A stretch of DNA of 64,000 nucleotides from CAVSKL01 sp963728475 [NCBI: Candidatus Eiseniibacteriota bacterium] (GCA_963728475.1 CAVSKL010000001.1:1178001-1242000), one strand, 5' to 3'; numbered from the stretch's first letter, positions 1 through 9,832 are shown. Notes: a model not told the origin generated them from the letters alone. A program made the numbers and translations.

Positions 1-1
1 G

Positions 2-580
2 TTCCAGCTGGTGGGCATTCCCCCCGCGCCGCGCGGGGTGCCGCAGGTCGAGGTCACCTTCGACATCGACGCCAACGGCATCCTGAACGTCTCCGCACGC
101 GACAAGGCCACCGGCAAGGAGCAGAGCATCAAGATCCAGGCCTCCTCGGGCCTGTCCGAGGACGAGATCAAGAAGATGGTGAAGGAAGCCGAGGCCAACG
201 CCGGCGAGGACCAGAAGCGCCGCGAGGAGGTGGAGGCCCGGAATCGGGCCGAGTCGCTCACCTACGAGGTGGAAAAGCAGCTCAAGGAGAACGGCGACAA
301 GATCGACGCCGAGACCAAGGCCAAGGTCGAAGCCGCGGTGGGACGGGTGCGCGAGGCGCTCAAAGGCGCCGACGTGGGCGAGATCAAGTCCTCCACCGAG
401 GCCCTCCAGGAGGTGTTCAGCACCGCCGCGCAGAAGATGTACCAGGCGGCCTCGGGCGAGCAAGGCGGCCCGCAGGGTGAAGGCGGCCCGCAGGGCGAGG
501 GGGGCGCCGGTCCTCAGGGCGGCGGGTCCGGCGGCAAGAAGGGGTCGGTGGACGCCGACTTCGAGGTGGTCGAGGACTGA
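2..580 (+). CDS. dnaK: Chaperone DnaK (Hsp70), C-terminal part; 5' end outside window
   Basis: The visible 192 residues are the end of the substrate-binding domain plus the helical lid of cytosolic Hsp70. The frame is open to the left edge ([12 protein letters not shown]), so the gene begins outside the window. Family hallmarks are [28 protein letters not shown] and the lid helix with YEVEKQL. A Gly/Gln-rich linker built on PQGEGG follows, and the end DADFEVVED is the usual DnaK acidic tail that docks co-chaperones. It heads a same-strand chaperone group with grpE and a J-protein gene downstream, so the ATPase and its two regulators are probably co-expressed. Confidence 0.96.
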   Translation, partial: FQLVGIPPAPRGVPQVEVTFDIDANGILNVSARDKATGKEQSIKIQASSGLSEDEIKKMVKEAEANAGEDQKRREEVEARNRAESLTYEVEKQLKENGDKIDAETKAKVEAAVGRVREALKGADVGEIKSSTEALQEVFSTAAQKMYQAASGEQGGPQGEGGPQGEGGAGPQGGGSGGKKGSVDADFEVVED

Positions 581-705
581 CGGTCCCGGCCCCGCGCCCG
601 AACGTTTCATTCGACCGGCCGAACGGGGAGGGGGCACCCGGCCCTCTCCCCTTCGCCTGCCGGAGCGCCGGGCCGGCGAGCCGGGGAAACCGGGAGGAGG
701 TGGCG

Positions 706-1074
706 ATGAGCGAGGAGTTCCAGACCGGGCGTCTCATTCCCTATCTGGTGGAGACGTTCCGCTACCAGGCGTGGATCGCCATGGGCAAGGTCGCCAACCC
801 GGTCACCGAAAGGGTCGAACGGGAGATGGCGGTGGCCCGGATCATGATCGACATGCTTGCCGAGCTGGACACCCGTACCGAGGGGAAACGCAGCCCGGAC
901 GAGAACCGCCTGCTGCAGGGCGCCCTCACCGACCTCAGACTCAATTATCTGGACGAGATGAAGAAATCACCGGAACGGGCGGCCGCGGCCGGTCCGAAGG
1001 CGCCCGGCGCCCCCGCCGAGGCCTCGGAAGCCGGTGCCGGAGACTCGCAATCGAGCGAGACGGAGCGATCATGA
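706..1074 (+). CDS. DUF1844 family protein
   Basis: A 122-residue protein of unknown function matching the DUF1844 pattern: an N-terminal helix pair with a conserved small-residue segment (AMGKVANPVTE), then the helix IDMLAELDTRTEGKRS and an L-x-x-L-R-L-x-Y end. An Ala/Gly/Glu-rich disordered tail closes it. A strong Shine-Dalgarno (GGGAGGAGG, ending at 700) sits 5 nt before ATG 706, so ATG is preferred over GTG 700. The stop overlaps the grpE start as ATGA, implying translational coupling. Family members are often found near chaperone or translation genes but have no established activity; a chaperone-linked role is inferred from position only. Confidence 0.75.
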   Translation: MSEEFQTGRLIPYLVETFRYQAWIAMGKVANPVTERVEREMAVARIMIDMLAELDTRTEGKRSPDENRLLQGALTDLRLNYLDEMKKSPERAAAAGPKAPGAPAEASEAGAGDSQSSETERS

Positions 1075-1682
1075 CCAAACGACCGAAGAGCTACGACATT
1101 CCCATCGAGGACGCCCGGCGCCGCCCCGGCCCCGGGCCGGGAGGGGAGGCCGGGCGCGAAGGTGATCCGGCGCGCGGCGCGGACGGCCCCCGGGCGCTGG
1201 AGCCCGAGGGCCCCCCGGTGGAGGAGGACGTCGCCGCCCAGGTGGGAAGCGAGGGCTCCTACCAGGAGGCGATCGACCACCTCCGGCGGCTCCAGGCCGA
1301 GTTCGCCAACTACCGCCGGCGCACCGAGCGGGAGCGTATGGACACCGCGGCCTGGGCTCAGAGCGGGCTGGTGGAGAAGCTGCTGCCGGTCCTGGACGAT
1401 TTCGACCGGGCGGTGGCCTCGCTCCAGAAGGAGGAGGATCCGCACCTCACCGGGTTCGCGATGATCCGCGAGAAGCTCTTCCGCACCCTGGCCGACGCGG
1501 GTCTGGAGCGCGTTCCCTCCGAGGGCGAGACGTTCGATCCCGGGGTCCACGAGGCGCTCATGACCCAGCCGGTGGAGCCGGGCCGGGTGGGAACGGTTCT
1601 CCTGGAGTTCGAGCCCGGCTATTCCTTCAAGGGTAAGCTGGTGCGGCCGGCGCGGGTCCAGGTGGGGGTGGCGGCCGAGTGA
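1071..1682 (+). CDS. grpE: Nucleotide exchange factor GrpE
   Basis: A 203-residue GrpE, the ADP/ATP exchange factor for DnaK. After a disordered Gly/Pro/Arg-rich N-terminus of about 60 residues comes the long dimerisation helix (LRRLQAEFANYRRRTERER), then the four-helix-bundle region (LLPVLDDFDRAV). The C-terminal beta-wing carries the family signature FDPGVHEALMTQP and GYSFKGKLVRPARVQV. The start ATG overlaps the upstream stop (ATGA). Its place between dnaK and a J-protein gene is classic, although here a DUF1844 gene is inserted after dnaK. Confidence 0.96.
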   Translation: MTKRPKSYDIPIEDARRRPGPGPGGEAGREGDPARGADGPRALEPEGPPVEEDVAAQVGSEGSYQEAIDHLRRLQAEFANYRRRTERERMDTAAWAQSGLVEKLLPVLDDFDRAVASLQKEEDPHLTGFAMIREKLFRTLADAGLERVPSEGETFDPGVHEALMTQPVEPGRVGTVLLEFEPGYSFKGKLVRPARVQVGVAAE

Positions 1683-1784
1683 TGCGGACAGGCACCCTCC
1701 TCCGCGCGCTATGCTTCAGGAACGAATCGCCGGCCCCCCGCCGGCCCCGGACGGGGCCGCGGGCGGGCTGAGAGCCAAGGAATC

Positions 1785-2525
1785 ATGCAGGCCAAGGACT
1801 ACTACCGGATCCTCGGGGTGTCGGAGACGGCGACCCATGAGGAGATCAAGAAGGCGTATCGCAAGATCGCCCGGGAGAGCCACCCGGACCGCAATCCGGG
1901 CGACAAGGCCGCCGAGGACCGCTTCAAGGAAGCGAGCGAGGCCTACGACATCCTGGGCGACAAGGAGAAGCGCGCCAAGTTCGACGCCCTACGCAAGTAC
2001 GGTTTCGGCGAGAACGCCCCCGGCGGCGCCCAGGGGTTCCCGGGCGGGTTCGGATTCGATCCGCGCCAGGGCGGGTTCCGGGTGCACGTGGAGAACGCGA
2101 ACCTGGAAGACCTGGACTTCGCGGAAATCTTCTCCGAGGACTCGCCCTTCGCCTCGTACTTCGAGCAGCTCTTCCAGCAGATGGGAGTGCCGGCGGGAGG
2201 GGCCGGAGGGCGGGTGCGGGTCCGGACCCGGAGGGCCCGCGGACCCCGCACGCGGACCGGCGCGGCCGGGCCTTCTCCCGACCCCGTCGCCGGAGATCCT
2301 TTCTTCCGGCGGGAGGGTCTGGACGTGCACTGCACCATCTGGCTCCGGCTCGAGCAGCTCGAGAAGGGGGCGAAGGTGAAGGTGCGCATCCCGAGCGGCA
2401 AGAAGGCCCTGGTCCGGGTGCCGCCCCATACCAGGATCGGCGCGGTGCTCCGGCTCCCCGGCATGGGGCTGTCCCTGGACGGGCGCCGCGGGGACCAGTA
2501 CGTCCACGTGGAGGGGGTGGAGTGA
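1785..2525 (+). CDS. J-domain co-chaperone (short DnaJ/CbpA-like, no zinc finger)
   Basis: A 246-residue Hsp40 co-chaperone. The J domain spans about residues 5-70, with the HPD motif that stimulates DnaK ATPase at residues 33-35 and [14 protein letters not shown] at its end. A Gly/Phe-rich stretch and an Arg-rich linker follow. Only one recognisable C-terminal beta domain remains ([19 protein letters not shown], then [17 protein letters not shown]). The four CxxCxGxG zinc repeats of classical DnaJ are absent, so it is closer to CbpA/DnaJ2 and is shorter than usual (about 300). Its stop overlaps the next gene as GTGA. Confidence 0.9.
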   Translation: MQAKDYYRILGVSETATHEEIKKAYRKIARESHPDRNPGDKAAEDRFKEASEAYDILGDKEKRAKFDALRKYGFGENAPGGAQGFPGGFGFDPRQGGFRVHVENANLEDLDFAEIFSEDSPFASYFEQLFQQMGVPAGGAGGRVRVRTRRARGPRTRTGAAGPSPDPVAGDPFFRREGLDVHCTIWLRLEQLEKGAKVKVRIPSGKKALVRVPPHTRIGAVLRLPGMGLSLDGRRGDQYVHVEGVE

Positions 2526-3379
2526 ACTCCCCCACCGGCACCGGCCGCCTTCCCTTCGTCATCCGGCTCCTGGACGACGACTCCCCGGTGGTCCGGCACG
2601 CGGTGGCGGCGGAGCTGGCGGCCTACGGAGCCGGGCTTCGCGAGGAGCTGGACCGGCTTCCCGAGGCGGTCGACGCCGACGACCGGCGCCTGATCGCGCG
2701 GATCCTCGCCCCCTACCATCGCGCCTGGCTCGAATCGGTGTGGCCGTCCTGGCAGGGCGAGGAGGACGAGGACCGGCGGCTGGAGCGGGGGGTGTCCCTG
2801 CTGGCCGAGTTCCAGGAGGGACGGCTCCTGAAGCGGACCCTGCCCGAGCTTCTGGACCGGCTCGCCCAGGCTTTCCGCAACTCGGGTCACGACGTCAACG
2901 CACGCGAGCTGGCGGTGTTCCTGTTCGAGGCCAGGCGCATCCGGGGGGCGCGGACCCGGTTCCATCACCCCGCCAACAGCAACCTGGTGCGGGTGCTCCG
3001 GACCCGCCGGGGGCTGCCGATCAGCCTCGCCCTGGTCTACATCCTGCTCGGCCGGAGGCTCGGCCTGGCCATCGAGGGCTGTAACTTTCCCGGGCATTTC
3101 CTGGCCCGTGTCCGCGAGGACGGCGAGGTGTGGTTCGTGGATTGCTACCACGGCGGCCGGTTCTTCCGCGAGGACGACTTCCTGCGGGCGGGCCCGGATT
3201 CGGAGGAGGCGCTGATCCAGGTGTTGCGCGGGGTGCCCTCGGCCCGCGCCATCCTCGCCCGGGTGCTCAACAACTTGATTCGCGCCTATCACGAGCAGGA
3301 TCTGACCGAGGACCGCGATCTCATGCGGCGCCTTCTCGCTGCGACCGGCGGGGAGGACCGGGGCAGCCTGGCCACCTGA
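2522..3379 (+). CDS. SirB1-like transglutaminase-fold protein
   Basis: A 285-residue protein of the SirB1/transglutaminase-like family (PF13369 type). An N-terminal helical, HEAT-like segment ([20 protein letters not shown]) precedes the core. The core signature is [17 protein letters not shown] near residues 156-175, then [11 protein letters not shown] and [12 protein letters not shown]. The Cys and His in these last motifs match positions usually conserved in the family, but no reaction is established. It starts with GTG inside the J-protein stop (GTGA), so it belongs to the chaperone operon. Confidence 0.84.
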   Translation: MNSPTGTGRLPFVIRLLDDDSPVVRHAVAAELAAYGAGLREELDRLPEAVDADDRRLIARILAPYHRAWLESVWPSWQGEEDEDRRLERGVSLLAEFQEGRLLKRTLPELLDRLAQAFRNSGHDVNARELAVFLFEARRIRGARTRFHHPANSNLVRVLRTRRGLPISLALVYILLGRRLGLAIEGCNFPGHFLARVREDGEVWFVDCYHGGRFFREDDFLRAGPDSEEALIQVLRGVPSARAILARVLNNLIRAYHEQDLTEDRDLMRRLLAATGGEDRGSLAT

Positions 3380-3438
3380 CCGTCCGTATCGGGAGCGGGC
3401 CGCGCCGGTCCGGGACGCCTCCGGTCCTCGGGATCCGC

Positions 3439-5175
3439 TCAGGGGGTGCCGTAGGTGGTGGCGCCCCCGGACCCAGCTCCCAGGCCGCCCGGCACCACCT
3501 CCACCACCCAGATCGGGTCCTCGGGGATCTTGAAGGTGAGCCCGGGATTCGCTTCCACCTCGCGCCGGATCCGCTCCGCTTCCTGCGGCGGATAGCGGTC
3601 GGCGTGGACGAGCACGTACCCGATCCCCAGCTCCCGCAACATGGCCAGCGAATTGCGGTCGGGAAATTCCTGCATGCGGGCGCGGAGCTTCCGGGTGATG
3701 GGGGGAACGAAGCCGCCCATGCCGTTCGCGAGCCGCTTTTTGTGGAAGAGCGAGAAGAGAAGGTAGCGGGCGATCTCCGTCGACTCGTCCCGCTCGGAGG
3801 CGGCCATGGGAAGCTCCAGGATCGCCATGGGCCCGGCCACGCTTCCCAGCCAGCGGTACACGGTGGGAACGCCGTGAGGCAGGGGATCGAGGAGCCGGAT
3901 CGGGGCCGCGAAGATCTCCAGCGCCGCCACTGCGACCAGGCCGTAGGTGATGGCGCGGCGCGCCGGGCGCTTTCGCGGCCGGAGGGAAGCGAGCCGGACC
4001 AGGCCCGCGCCGGCCAGGAGCGCCAGGGCGAGGGTGGCGGGGAGCGCGAACCGGACCGGAGCCCGCATGAATGCCGCCCCCGGCACCACGAAATGGACCA
4101 CCGCGAAGGGGAGGGGGAAGCGGCGCCCTCCCGCCGTGAAGGCGGGACCCAGGCAGAGGGACGCGGCCAGCAGGAAGAACACGGTGTAGAACAGCATTTC
4201 CGGACGGTGCCGGTGGTGGCGCCAGCCCCGGCGGAGCATGAAGTAGAGGGCGAGGCCGAGGCCGACCACCCCGGGGAAGAGGGGCTGGCGGGCGGCGTCG
4301 GACCAGGGCGCCAGCCCATGGAGCAGGCTCCCCGGCGCCGGCGTCACGAAATCCGCGAGCCGGGCGCTGAAGAGGGCGGCGGCGCCGAGCGAGCGGCCCT
4401 CCGCCAGTCCCAGGCTCAGGTTGTCCAGGTAGGGGCTCACGAACGGGGCCAGGATCGCCATCCCCAGGCCGAATACGATCAGGATGACCCAGCGCTGCCG
4501 GGAGAGAAGCTCCAGGGTGGAGCCCCGCTCCACCGCCAGGAGCACCCCGAGGTAGACGAGAACGGCCAGGATGAGGAAGGCGCCGCTGTAGGCGGTGCAC
4601 AGGAACTGCAGGACGGCGAAGGCCAGGAAGAGGAAGAGGTGGCGGCGAAGCCGGGTTTCGACCCACAGGTGGAGCGAAAGGAGGGCGAACGGAATCCACA
4701 TCACGGCGAGGACGTTGATGAGCCCCGCGTTGTGATAGCGGAACGGCTGGAAGGCGTAGATCACCCCGGCGAGACCGGCCGCGGCCGTGTTCTCGGTGAG
4801 GTAGCGGGCGAGAAGGAACGCGCCCAGTCCCGACAGGACGAAGGTGAGCATCCAGGCGACGTTGAACCCCACGAACATGCTTCCGGTGAGCCAGTCGACC
4901 GGGGCGGCCATCACCGCCACCCCGAAGGTCTCGTCGAGAAACGAGAGGGAGGATTGATAGGGGTAGAAGAACGCGGCGGAGAAGTAGTGAAAGGGGTGGT
5001 CGCTCAGGGCCTGGGCGCCGGAGGTCACCCCGTAGAGCATGTTGGGGGCATCCGCCGCGGGAGTGCCCACCGGAATCTCGTGGCGCAGGTGCAGGGCGAG
5101 CGGCCATGAGAAAGCCAGCGCGAGGGCGGTGAAGACCGCCAGGGCAAGCAGGAGTTCTCGGCGCGAAACGATCAC
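3439..5175 (-). CDS. Large multi-pass membrane protein (GT-C/YfhO-like)
   Basis: About 578 residues with roughly 11-12 hydrophobic helices and a soluble C-terminal tail (ADRYPPQEAERIRREVEANP, ending in a beta-rich VWVVEVVP-like strand). An early periplasmic loop with acidic residues (GTPAADAPN) and alternating helices and loops resemble GT-C glycosyltransferases or YfhO-type proteins, which use lipid-linked sugars; the family is not certain. GTG 5175 is chosen because the next upstream in-frame codons run through the divergent promoter. It lies about 80 nt downstream of a good minus-strand promoter (TTGCCA-17-TATAAT). It converges with the SirB1-like gene, 59 bp apart. Confidence 0.7.
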   Translation of the reverse strand: MIVSRRELLLALAVFTALALAFSWPLALHLRHEIPVGTPAADAPNMLYGVTSGAQALSDHPFHYFSAAFFYPYQSSLSFLDETFGVAVMAAPVDWLTGSMFVGFNVAWMLTFVLSGLGAFLLARYLTENTAAAGLAGVIYAFQPFRYHNAGLINVLAVMWIPFALLSLHLWVETRLRRHLFLFLAFAVLQFLCTAYSGAFLILAVLVYLGVLLAVERGSTLELLSRQRWVILIVFGLGMAILAPFVSPYLDNLSLGLAEGRSLGAAALFSARLADFVTPAPGSLLHGLAPWSDAARQPLFPGVVGLGLALYFMLRRGWRHHRHRPEMLFYTVFFLLAASLCLGPAFTAGGRRFPLPFAVVHFVVPGAAFMRAPVRFALPATLALALLAGAGLVRLASLRPRKRPARRAITYGLVAVAALEIFAAPIRLLDPLPHGVPTVYRWLGSVAGPMAILELPMAASERDESTEIARYLLFSLFHKKRLANGMGGFVPPITRKLRARMQEFPDRNSLAMLRELGIGYVLVHADRYPPQEAERIRREVEANPGLTFKIPEDPIWVVEVVPGGLGAGSGGATTYGTP

Positions 5176-5242
5176 GGGGGGGACCCTCTCGCCGACGCTC
5201 GAACGCGACCGGGGTGGGCTGGGTACGGCCGAGTGCGCTCGA

Positions 5243-5272
5243 TTGACAGTAAGTTCACGAATTATATAGGGT
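5243..5272 (+). promoter_or_regulatory. Sigma-70 promoter for murQ operon
   Basis: A perfect -35 TTGACA (5243-5248) is followed at 16-18 nt by TATAGG/TAGGGT (5265-5272). The start of murQ is 80 nt downstream. It physically overlaps the divergent promoter at 5261-5289, and an inverted repeat GGTTGC(10 nt)GCAACC lies at 5270-5291. Confidence 0.6.
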
Positions 5273-5289
5273 TGCTGGATCGTTGGCAA
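5261..5289 (-). promoter_or_regulatory. Sigma-70 promoter for the membrane protein gene
   Basis: Read on the minus strand: TTGCCA (5284-5289), 17-nt spacer, perfect TATAAT (5261-5266). It points to the membrane protein starting at 5175 and overlaps the plus-strand murQ promoter, so the two may exclude each other. Confidence 0.65.
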
Positions 5290-5351
5290 CCTCGGGGACG
5301 CGGCCCGGAGCCGCCCCGCGGGCGGCCGCTCCGCCCCCGGAAGGGAGTTGC

Positions 5352-6344
5352 GTGAAGCCAAAAACCGGCCGCGCGGTCTTCGACGAGATCGCCGGGCTCG
5401 CCACCGAGGCGCCGAACCCCCGCTCCCGGGACCTCGATCGCCTGTCCGTGTCCGGGATCCTGCGTCTCATCAACGACGAGGACCGCACGGTGGCGGAGCG
5501 GGTGGGGGCGGAGATTCCCCACATCGAGCGCGCGGTGGAGCTGGTGGTCGCCGCCTTCCGGTCGGGGGGGCGGCTCCTCTACGTGGGGGCGGGGACCAGC
5601 GGACGGTTGGGGGTGCTCGACGCCGCGGAGTGTCCTCCCACCTTCGGCTCCGACCCCTCGCGGGTGGCCGGGGTGATCGCGGGCGGCCCGAAGGCCCTGG
5701 TGCGGGCGGTGGAAGGAGCCGAGGACGATGCGCAGGCGGGGGCCGAGGCGATGCGGTCGCTTGCCGCCGGCTCGCGGGACGTGGTGCTGGGGATCGCGGC
5801 GAGCCGCCGGACCCCGTTCGTGCTGGGAGCGCTCTCCGAGGCCCGCCGCCGGCGGGCGAAGACGGTGATCCTGGCCATGAACCCGCGAGAAGAGCTGGGG
5901 ATCCGGGTGGACGCGGCGATCTGCCCGGTGGTGGGGCCGGAAGTGCTCATGGGTTCCACCCGGATGAAGGCGGCCCTGGCCCAGAAAATGGTGCTCACCA
6001 TGGTCACCACCGCCGCGTTCGTCCGGATGGGCAAGACCTACGGCAACATGATGGTGGATCTGAAGGCCGCCAGCGCCAAGCTCCGCGAGCGGGCCAAGCG
6101 CACGGTGATGCTGGTCACCGGAGTGGACTACGAGACCGCGGCGGATCTCCTGGCCGCGGCCAAGGGCTCGGTCAAGGTCGCGCTGGTCATGCATCTGGCG
6201 GAGGTGGAGGCGGAAGAGGCACAACGGCGTCTTGACGCGGCCGGAGGCTTCGTCCGGGACGCGGTGGCGGCGCCACCGGCCCCGCCGGGACGCGCATCGA
6301 AGGGGACCCGCGGGCGGACCCCGAGGAAAGGAACGACTCGATGA
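5352..6344 (+). CDS. murQ: N-acetylmuramic acid 6-phosphate etherase
   Basis: A 330-residue SIS-fold enzyme that cleaves the lactyl ether of MurNAc-6-phosphate to GlcNAc-6-phosphate and D-lactate in peptidoglycan recycling. The SIS core shows LLYVGAGTSGRLGVLDAAE, and E93 within AAECPPTFG matches the catalytic Glu (E83 in E. coli). EVLMGSTRMKAALAQKMVL and KTYGNMMVDLKA are further signatures. GTG 5352 is preferred because GGAAGGGA lies 6 nt upstream. A basic low-complexity tail follows the usual C-terminus. The stop overlaps the amidohydrolase start (ATGA). It opens an operon with an amidohydrolase and sugar-transport genes. Confidence 0.95.
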   Translation: MKPKTGRAVFDEIAGLATEAPNPRSRDLDRLSVSGILRLINDEDRTVAERVGAEIPHIERAVELVVAAFRSGGRLLYVGAGTSGRLGVLDAAECPPTFGSDPSRVAGVIAGGPKALVRAVEGAEDDAQAGAEAMRSLAAGSRDVVLGIAASRRTPFVLGALSEARRRRAKTVILAMNPREELGIRVDAAICPVVGPEVLMGSTRMKAALAQKMVLTMVTTAAFVRMGKTYGNMMVDLKAASAKLRERAKRTVMLVTGVDYETAADLLAAAKGSVKVALVMHLAEVEAEEAQRRLDAAGGFVRDAVAAPPAPPGRASKGTRGRTPRKGTTR

Positions 6345-7585
6345 TCACCGAACTCGCCGGCCGGGGGCACTTCGCCCTCAAGGCCGCCCGGGGGGTGGAC
6401 GTGGTGGCGGGCACGGTTCTCGACAATCCGGTGGTGCTGGTCCGGGAGGAGCGCATCGTCGCTTTCGGGAAGGGGCTCTCCATCCCCTCCGAGGTCTCGG
6501 TGATCGACCTTGGCGACGCCACCGTGATGCCCGGGCTCCACGACAACCATTGCCACCTCTTCACCGACCCCTACGACCTGGACGCCATGGTCTACAAGCG
6601 GACCTCGGCCAGGAAGACCCTGGATGCCCTGGTCAACGCGCAGAAGACGCTGTGGGCGGGCTTCACCACCGTGCGCGACCCCGGGGACTGCGACTGGCAG
6701 AACGGCTTGGTGGACCTCCGCAACTTCCTGGCCGCGGGCAAGGCGGCGGGGCCCCGGATGCTGGTGGCGCCGCATTATCTCTCCATCACCGGCGGCCACG
6801 GCGACGCCAACGACTTCGCCTGCGACCTCTGCATGCGGGGAATGGGGAAGATCGTGGACGGGGTGGACGAGATGCGCAAGGCGGTGCGGGAGGAGGTGAA
6901 GCTGGGGGCGGACTGGATCAAGCTCTTCGCCTCGGGCGGGGTGCTCAGCATGGGGGACAACCCCGCGCACTCCCACTACACCCAGGACGAGATCCGGGTG
7001 GCGGCGGAGGAGGCGCACCGGCTGGGGAAGCGGATCACCGCCCACGCCCACGGCCCCCAGGCCATCCGCTACTGCGCCGAAGCCGGATTCGACTCGGTGG
7101 AGCACTGCACCATGATCGACGAGCAGGGGATGGGGATGATGAAGGAGAAGGGGATCCACTGTGTCCCCACCCTCTACGTCCTGGACTACCTCCAGATCCC
7201 CGAGAACCCCATGAACCTGGACCCTTCGATCGTCGAGAAGGCGCGGGAGATGCGGGGCTTCCAGCGCGACCGCTTCGCCCGGATCGTCCGCGCCGGGGTT
7301 CCGGTGGCCTACGGCACCGACATCGGGGTCTTTCCCCACGGCGAGAACTGGCGGGACTTCCCCTGCATGATCGAGTGCGGCATGGAGCCGGTGGCGGCGA
7401 TCCAGGCCGCCACCGTGAACTCCGCCCGCATGAACGGCATCGCCGGGGACGTGGGCACGCTGGAGCCGGGAAAGCGCGCGGACGTGATCGCGGTGGCGGG
7501 CGACCCGCGCAAGGACATCGGGGCCATGGGCCGGGTGCGTTTCGTGATGCGGGACGGAGCGGTCTTCCGCAACGAGGAGGCCTGA
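6341..7585 (+). CDS. Metal-dependent amidohydrolase (Xaa-Pro dipeptidase/imidazolonepropionase-like)
   Basis: A 414-residue amidohydrolase-superfamily enzyme with a TIM-barrel metal site. Visible ligands are HxH (H70, H72 in HDNHCHLF), the lysine in DWIKLFASGG likely to be carboxylated, His in ITAHAHG and in SVEHCTM, and the final Asp in AYGTDIGVFPHG. The C-terminal strand GTLEPGKRADVIAVAGDP is typical of the family. The closest groups hydrolyse Xaa-Pro dipeptides, imidazolones or N-acyl compounds. No signal peptide is seen, so it is probably cytosolic. Tight coupling to murQ suggests action on an imported cell-wall fragment or peptide; the substrate is unknown. Confidence 0.88.
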   Translation: MITELAGRGHFALKAARGVDVVAGTVLDNPVVLVREERIVAFGKGLSIPSEVSVIDLGDATVMPGLHDNHCHLFTDPYDLDAMVYKRTSARKTLDALVNAQKTLWAGFTTVRDPGDCDWQNGLVDLRNFLAAGKAAGPRMLVAPHYLSITGGHGDANDFACDLCMRGMGKIVDGVDEMRKAVREEVKLGADWIKLFASGGVLSMGDNPAHSHYTQDEIRVAAEEAHRLGKRITAHAHGPQAIRYCAEAGFDSVEHCTMIDEQGMGMMKEKGIHCVPTLYVLDYLQIPENPMNLDPSIVEKAREMRGFQRDRFARIVRAGVPVAYGTDIGVFPHGENWRDFPCMIECGMEPVAAIQAATVNSARMNGIAGDVGTLEPGKRADVIAVAGDPRKDIGAMGRVRFVMRDGAVFRNEEA

Positions 7586-7587
7586 GC

Positions 7588-8841
7588 ATGAAGCAGGGGT
7601 GGAGGGTGGTGCCGGCGGCGGTGTGGGCGACGTTGCTCCTGGCGCTGGCGGCGGCCGGGTGCGGGGGCAAGGGGGGGAAGAGCGCGGGGCCGGTGACGGT
7701 GACCTTCTGGGAGTTCTTCCCCGAGGCCACCGTCCGGCCCCTGGTGGAACGGTTCGAGGCGGAGCACCCGGACGTCCGGGTGGAGATGCAGCAGCTCACC
7801 TGGCAGAGCGGGCTGGAGAAGATCACCGCCGCCGCCGCCGCCGGCAACCCGCCCGACCTTTGCGAGCTGGGAAGCACCTGGTTCTCCAAGTTCGCCGCCA
7901 ACGGCGCCCTGGCCGACCTCACCGACGACGCGAACCGGCTCCGGCCCGATTACCTGATGTGGGATGCCTGCACCTTCGACGGGAAGCTGTATGCCCTCCC
8001 CTGGATGACCGGCACCCGGGCGCTCTTCTACAACCGGGCCCTGGCCGGCCACGCCGGCCTCGACCCCGGCCGGGCCCCGGAGACCTGGGACGACCTTCTC
8101 GCCTTCGCGAAGGCGGTGAACGATCCCGCCCGCCAGGTGGCCGGTTTCGGCATGAACAGCGGTGAGCGCTACATCCAGTTCAAGAAGTTCATGCCGTTCG
8201 CCTGGGGCAACGGGGGGAGCATTCTGAGCCCGGACCAGCGGCACTGCACCTTCGACCAGCCCGCGGTCGAGCAGGCCCTGGACTTCTACCTGAAGCTCAA
8301 GCCCTACTCGCTGCTCGAGAAACAGGAGGTCCTGGACCAGGCGTTCAAGGACGGCAAGCTGGGGGCGACGGTGAGCGGGGCGTGGTTGCTCAAGACCATC
8401 GCCCGCGACGCCCCCGGCCTGGACTACGGGGTGGCGCTGGTGCCCAGGCCGGCCCCGGACGAAGGCACCCATGCCTCCTTCGGCGGGGGAGAACTGCTCG
8501 CGGTGTTCAAGAAGTCGCAACACCGGGAGGCCGCGCTCAAGCTGGCGCGGTACCTCATCGACGGCCCGCAGGCGATGGCGGTGACCCGGGGCGAGCAGAG
8601 CGTGCTCCCGGCGGCGGTAGGCGCGGCCGGCGATTCCTTCTTCGTGGCTAACCCCCGGCAGGCGGTATTCTTGAAGCAGTTGCAGACGGCCGTCCTCCCC
8701 CCCAACGTCGAGAACTGGGTGGAGATCGAGGACGTGGTGGACTCCTGGCTGGAGAAGGCGGTTTACGGCAAGGCCGCCCCCGGCGAGGCGCTCCACCAAG
8801 CTTGCCGGGAAATCGACGTGATCCTCGCGCGCAATCATTGA
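7588..8841 (+). CDS. ABC transporter sugar-binding lipoprotein (family 1)
   Basis: A 417-residue extracellular solute-binding protein of the MalE-like family 1. The lipoprotein signal ([14 protein letters not shown]) places it on the outer face of the inner membrane. Typical motifs are [57 protein letters not shown], and late [25 protein letters not shown] lies just before ATG 7588. The two matching permeases are at 9976 and 10869, separated from it by an aldo/keto reductase. The ligand is probably an oligosaccharide or amino sugar, inferred from the neighbouring murQ. Confidence 0.92.
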   Translation: MKQGWRVVPAAVWATLLLALAAAGCGGKGGKSAGPVTVTFWEFFPEATVRPLVERFEAEHPDVRVEMQQLTWQSGLEKITAAAAAGNPPDLCELGSTWFSKFAANGALADLTDDANRLRPDYLMWDACTFDGKLYALPWMTGTRALFYNRALAGHAGLDPGRAPETWDDLLAFAKAVNDPARQVAGFGMNSGERYIQFKKFMPFAWGNGGSILSPDQRHCTFDQPAVEQALDFYLKLKPYSLLEKQEVLDQAFKDGKLGATVSGAWLLKTIARDAPGLDYGVALVPRPAPDEGTHASFGGGELLAVFKKSQHREAALKLARYLIDGPQAMAVTRGEQSVLPAAVGAAGDSFFVANPRQAVFLKQLQTAVLPPNVENWVEIEDVVDSWLEKAVYGKAAPGEALHQACREIDVILARNH

Positions 8842-8851
8842 GGAGACCATC

Positions 8852-9832
8852 ATGGAAGAGAGACGTCTGGGCGCCCGCGGCCCCCGGGTGTCGGCCCTGG
8901 GGCTGGGGTGCATGGGCATGTCCGAGTTCTACGGCCCCCACGACGACGCGGAGTCGATCCGGGTGATCCACCGGGCGCTGGGGCTGGGGGTCAATTTCCT
9001 GGACACCGCGGACATGTACGGCCCCTTCGTGAACGAGGAGCTGGTGGGAAAGGCGATCGCCGGCCGCCGCGACGGCGTGGTGCTGGCCACCAAGTTCGGG
9101 AACCGCCGGGGCGAGCACGGGGAGTTCCTGGGGATCAGCGGCAAGCCCGAGTACGTGCGCGCCTGCTGCGACGCGTCGCTCCAGCGGCTGGGGGTGGACC
9201 ACATCGACCTCTACTACCAGCACCGGGTGGACACGGAGGTGCCGATCGAGGACACGGTGGGCGCGATGGCGGAGCTGGTCCAGGCGGGCAAGGTGCGCTG
9301 GCTGGGGCTTTCCGAGGCCGCCCCCGCCACCATCCGCCGGGCCCACGCCGTCCACCCCATCACCGCGCTCCAGACCGAGTACTCGCTCTGGACCCGGGAC
9401 CCCGAGGACCGGATCCTGCCCACGGTGAGGGAGCTGGGAATCGGGTTCGTGGCCTACAGCCCGCTCGGTCGCGGCATGCTCACCGCGCGGATCGAGTCGC
9501 CGGAGGACCTGGACCCGGCCGACTTCCGCCGCCGAAATCCGCGCTTCCAGGGGGCGAACTTCGAGAAGAACCGGGAGCTGGTGGACCGGATCCGGGCGGT
9601 GGCCGAGGACAAGCGGGTCACTCCGGCTCAGCTGGCCCTGGCCTGGGTGCTCCACCAGGGGATCGACGTCGTCCCCATCCCCGGGACCAAGCGGATGGCG
9701 TATCTGGAGGAGGACGTGGCCGCGGCCGACCTGGTGCTCAACCGGGAGGAACTCGAGCGCCTGGACCGGGCCGCGCCCAAGGGGGTCACCGCCGGCGACC
9801 GCTATCCGAACATGGCCACCGTGAACCGCTGA
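8852..9832 (+). CDS. Aldo/keto reductase
   Basis: A 326-residue NADPH-dependent oxidoreductase with the (beta/alpha)8 fold. The catalytic tetrad is visible: D51 and Y56 (FLDTADMYG), K81 (LATKFG) and H124 (DLYYQHRVD). The cofactor end is [12 protein letters not shown]. It resembles the AKR13/YhdN-YakC type that reduces aldehydes and keto-sugars. It sits 10 bp after the binding-protein gene and before the permeases, so it may act on the imported compound. The start has GAGGAGACC before ATG 8852. Confidence 0.92.
   Translation: MEERRLGARGPRVSALGLGCMGMSEFYGPHDDAESIRVIHRALGLGVNFLDTADMYGPFVNEELVGKAIAGRRDGVVLATKFGNRRGEHGEFLGISGKPEYVRACCDASLQRLGVDHIDLYYQHRVDTEVPIEDTVGAMAELVQAGKVRWLGLSEAAPATIRRAHAVHPITALQTEYSLWTRDPEDRILPTVRELGIGFVAYSPLGRGMLTARIESPEDLDPADFRRRNPRFQGANFEKNRELVDRIRAVAEDKRVTPAQLALAWVLHQGIDVVPIPGTKRMAYLEEDVAAADLVLNREELERLDRAAPKGVTAGDRYPNMATVNR

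Noticed and set aside
1943-5107. Thousand-residue open frame on the minus strand across the chaperone operon
   Set aside because: A GC-driven shadow: it runs antiparallel to several recognised genes and is Arg/Pro/Gly-rich throughout.
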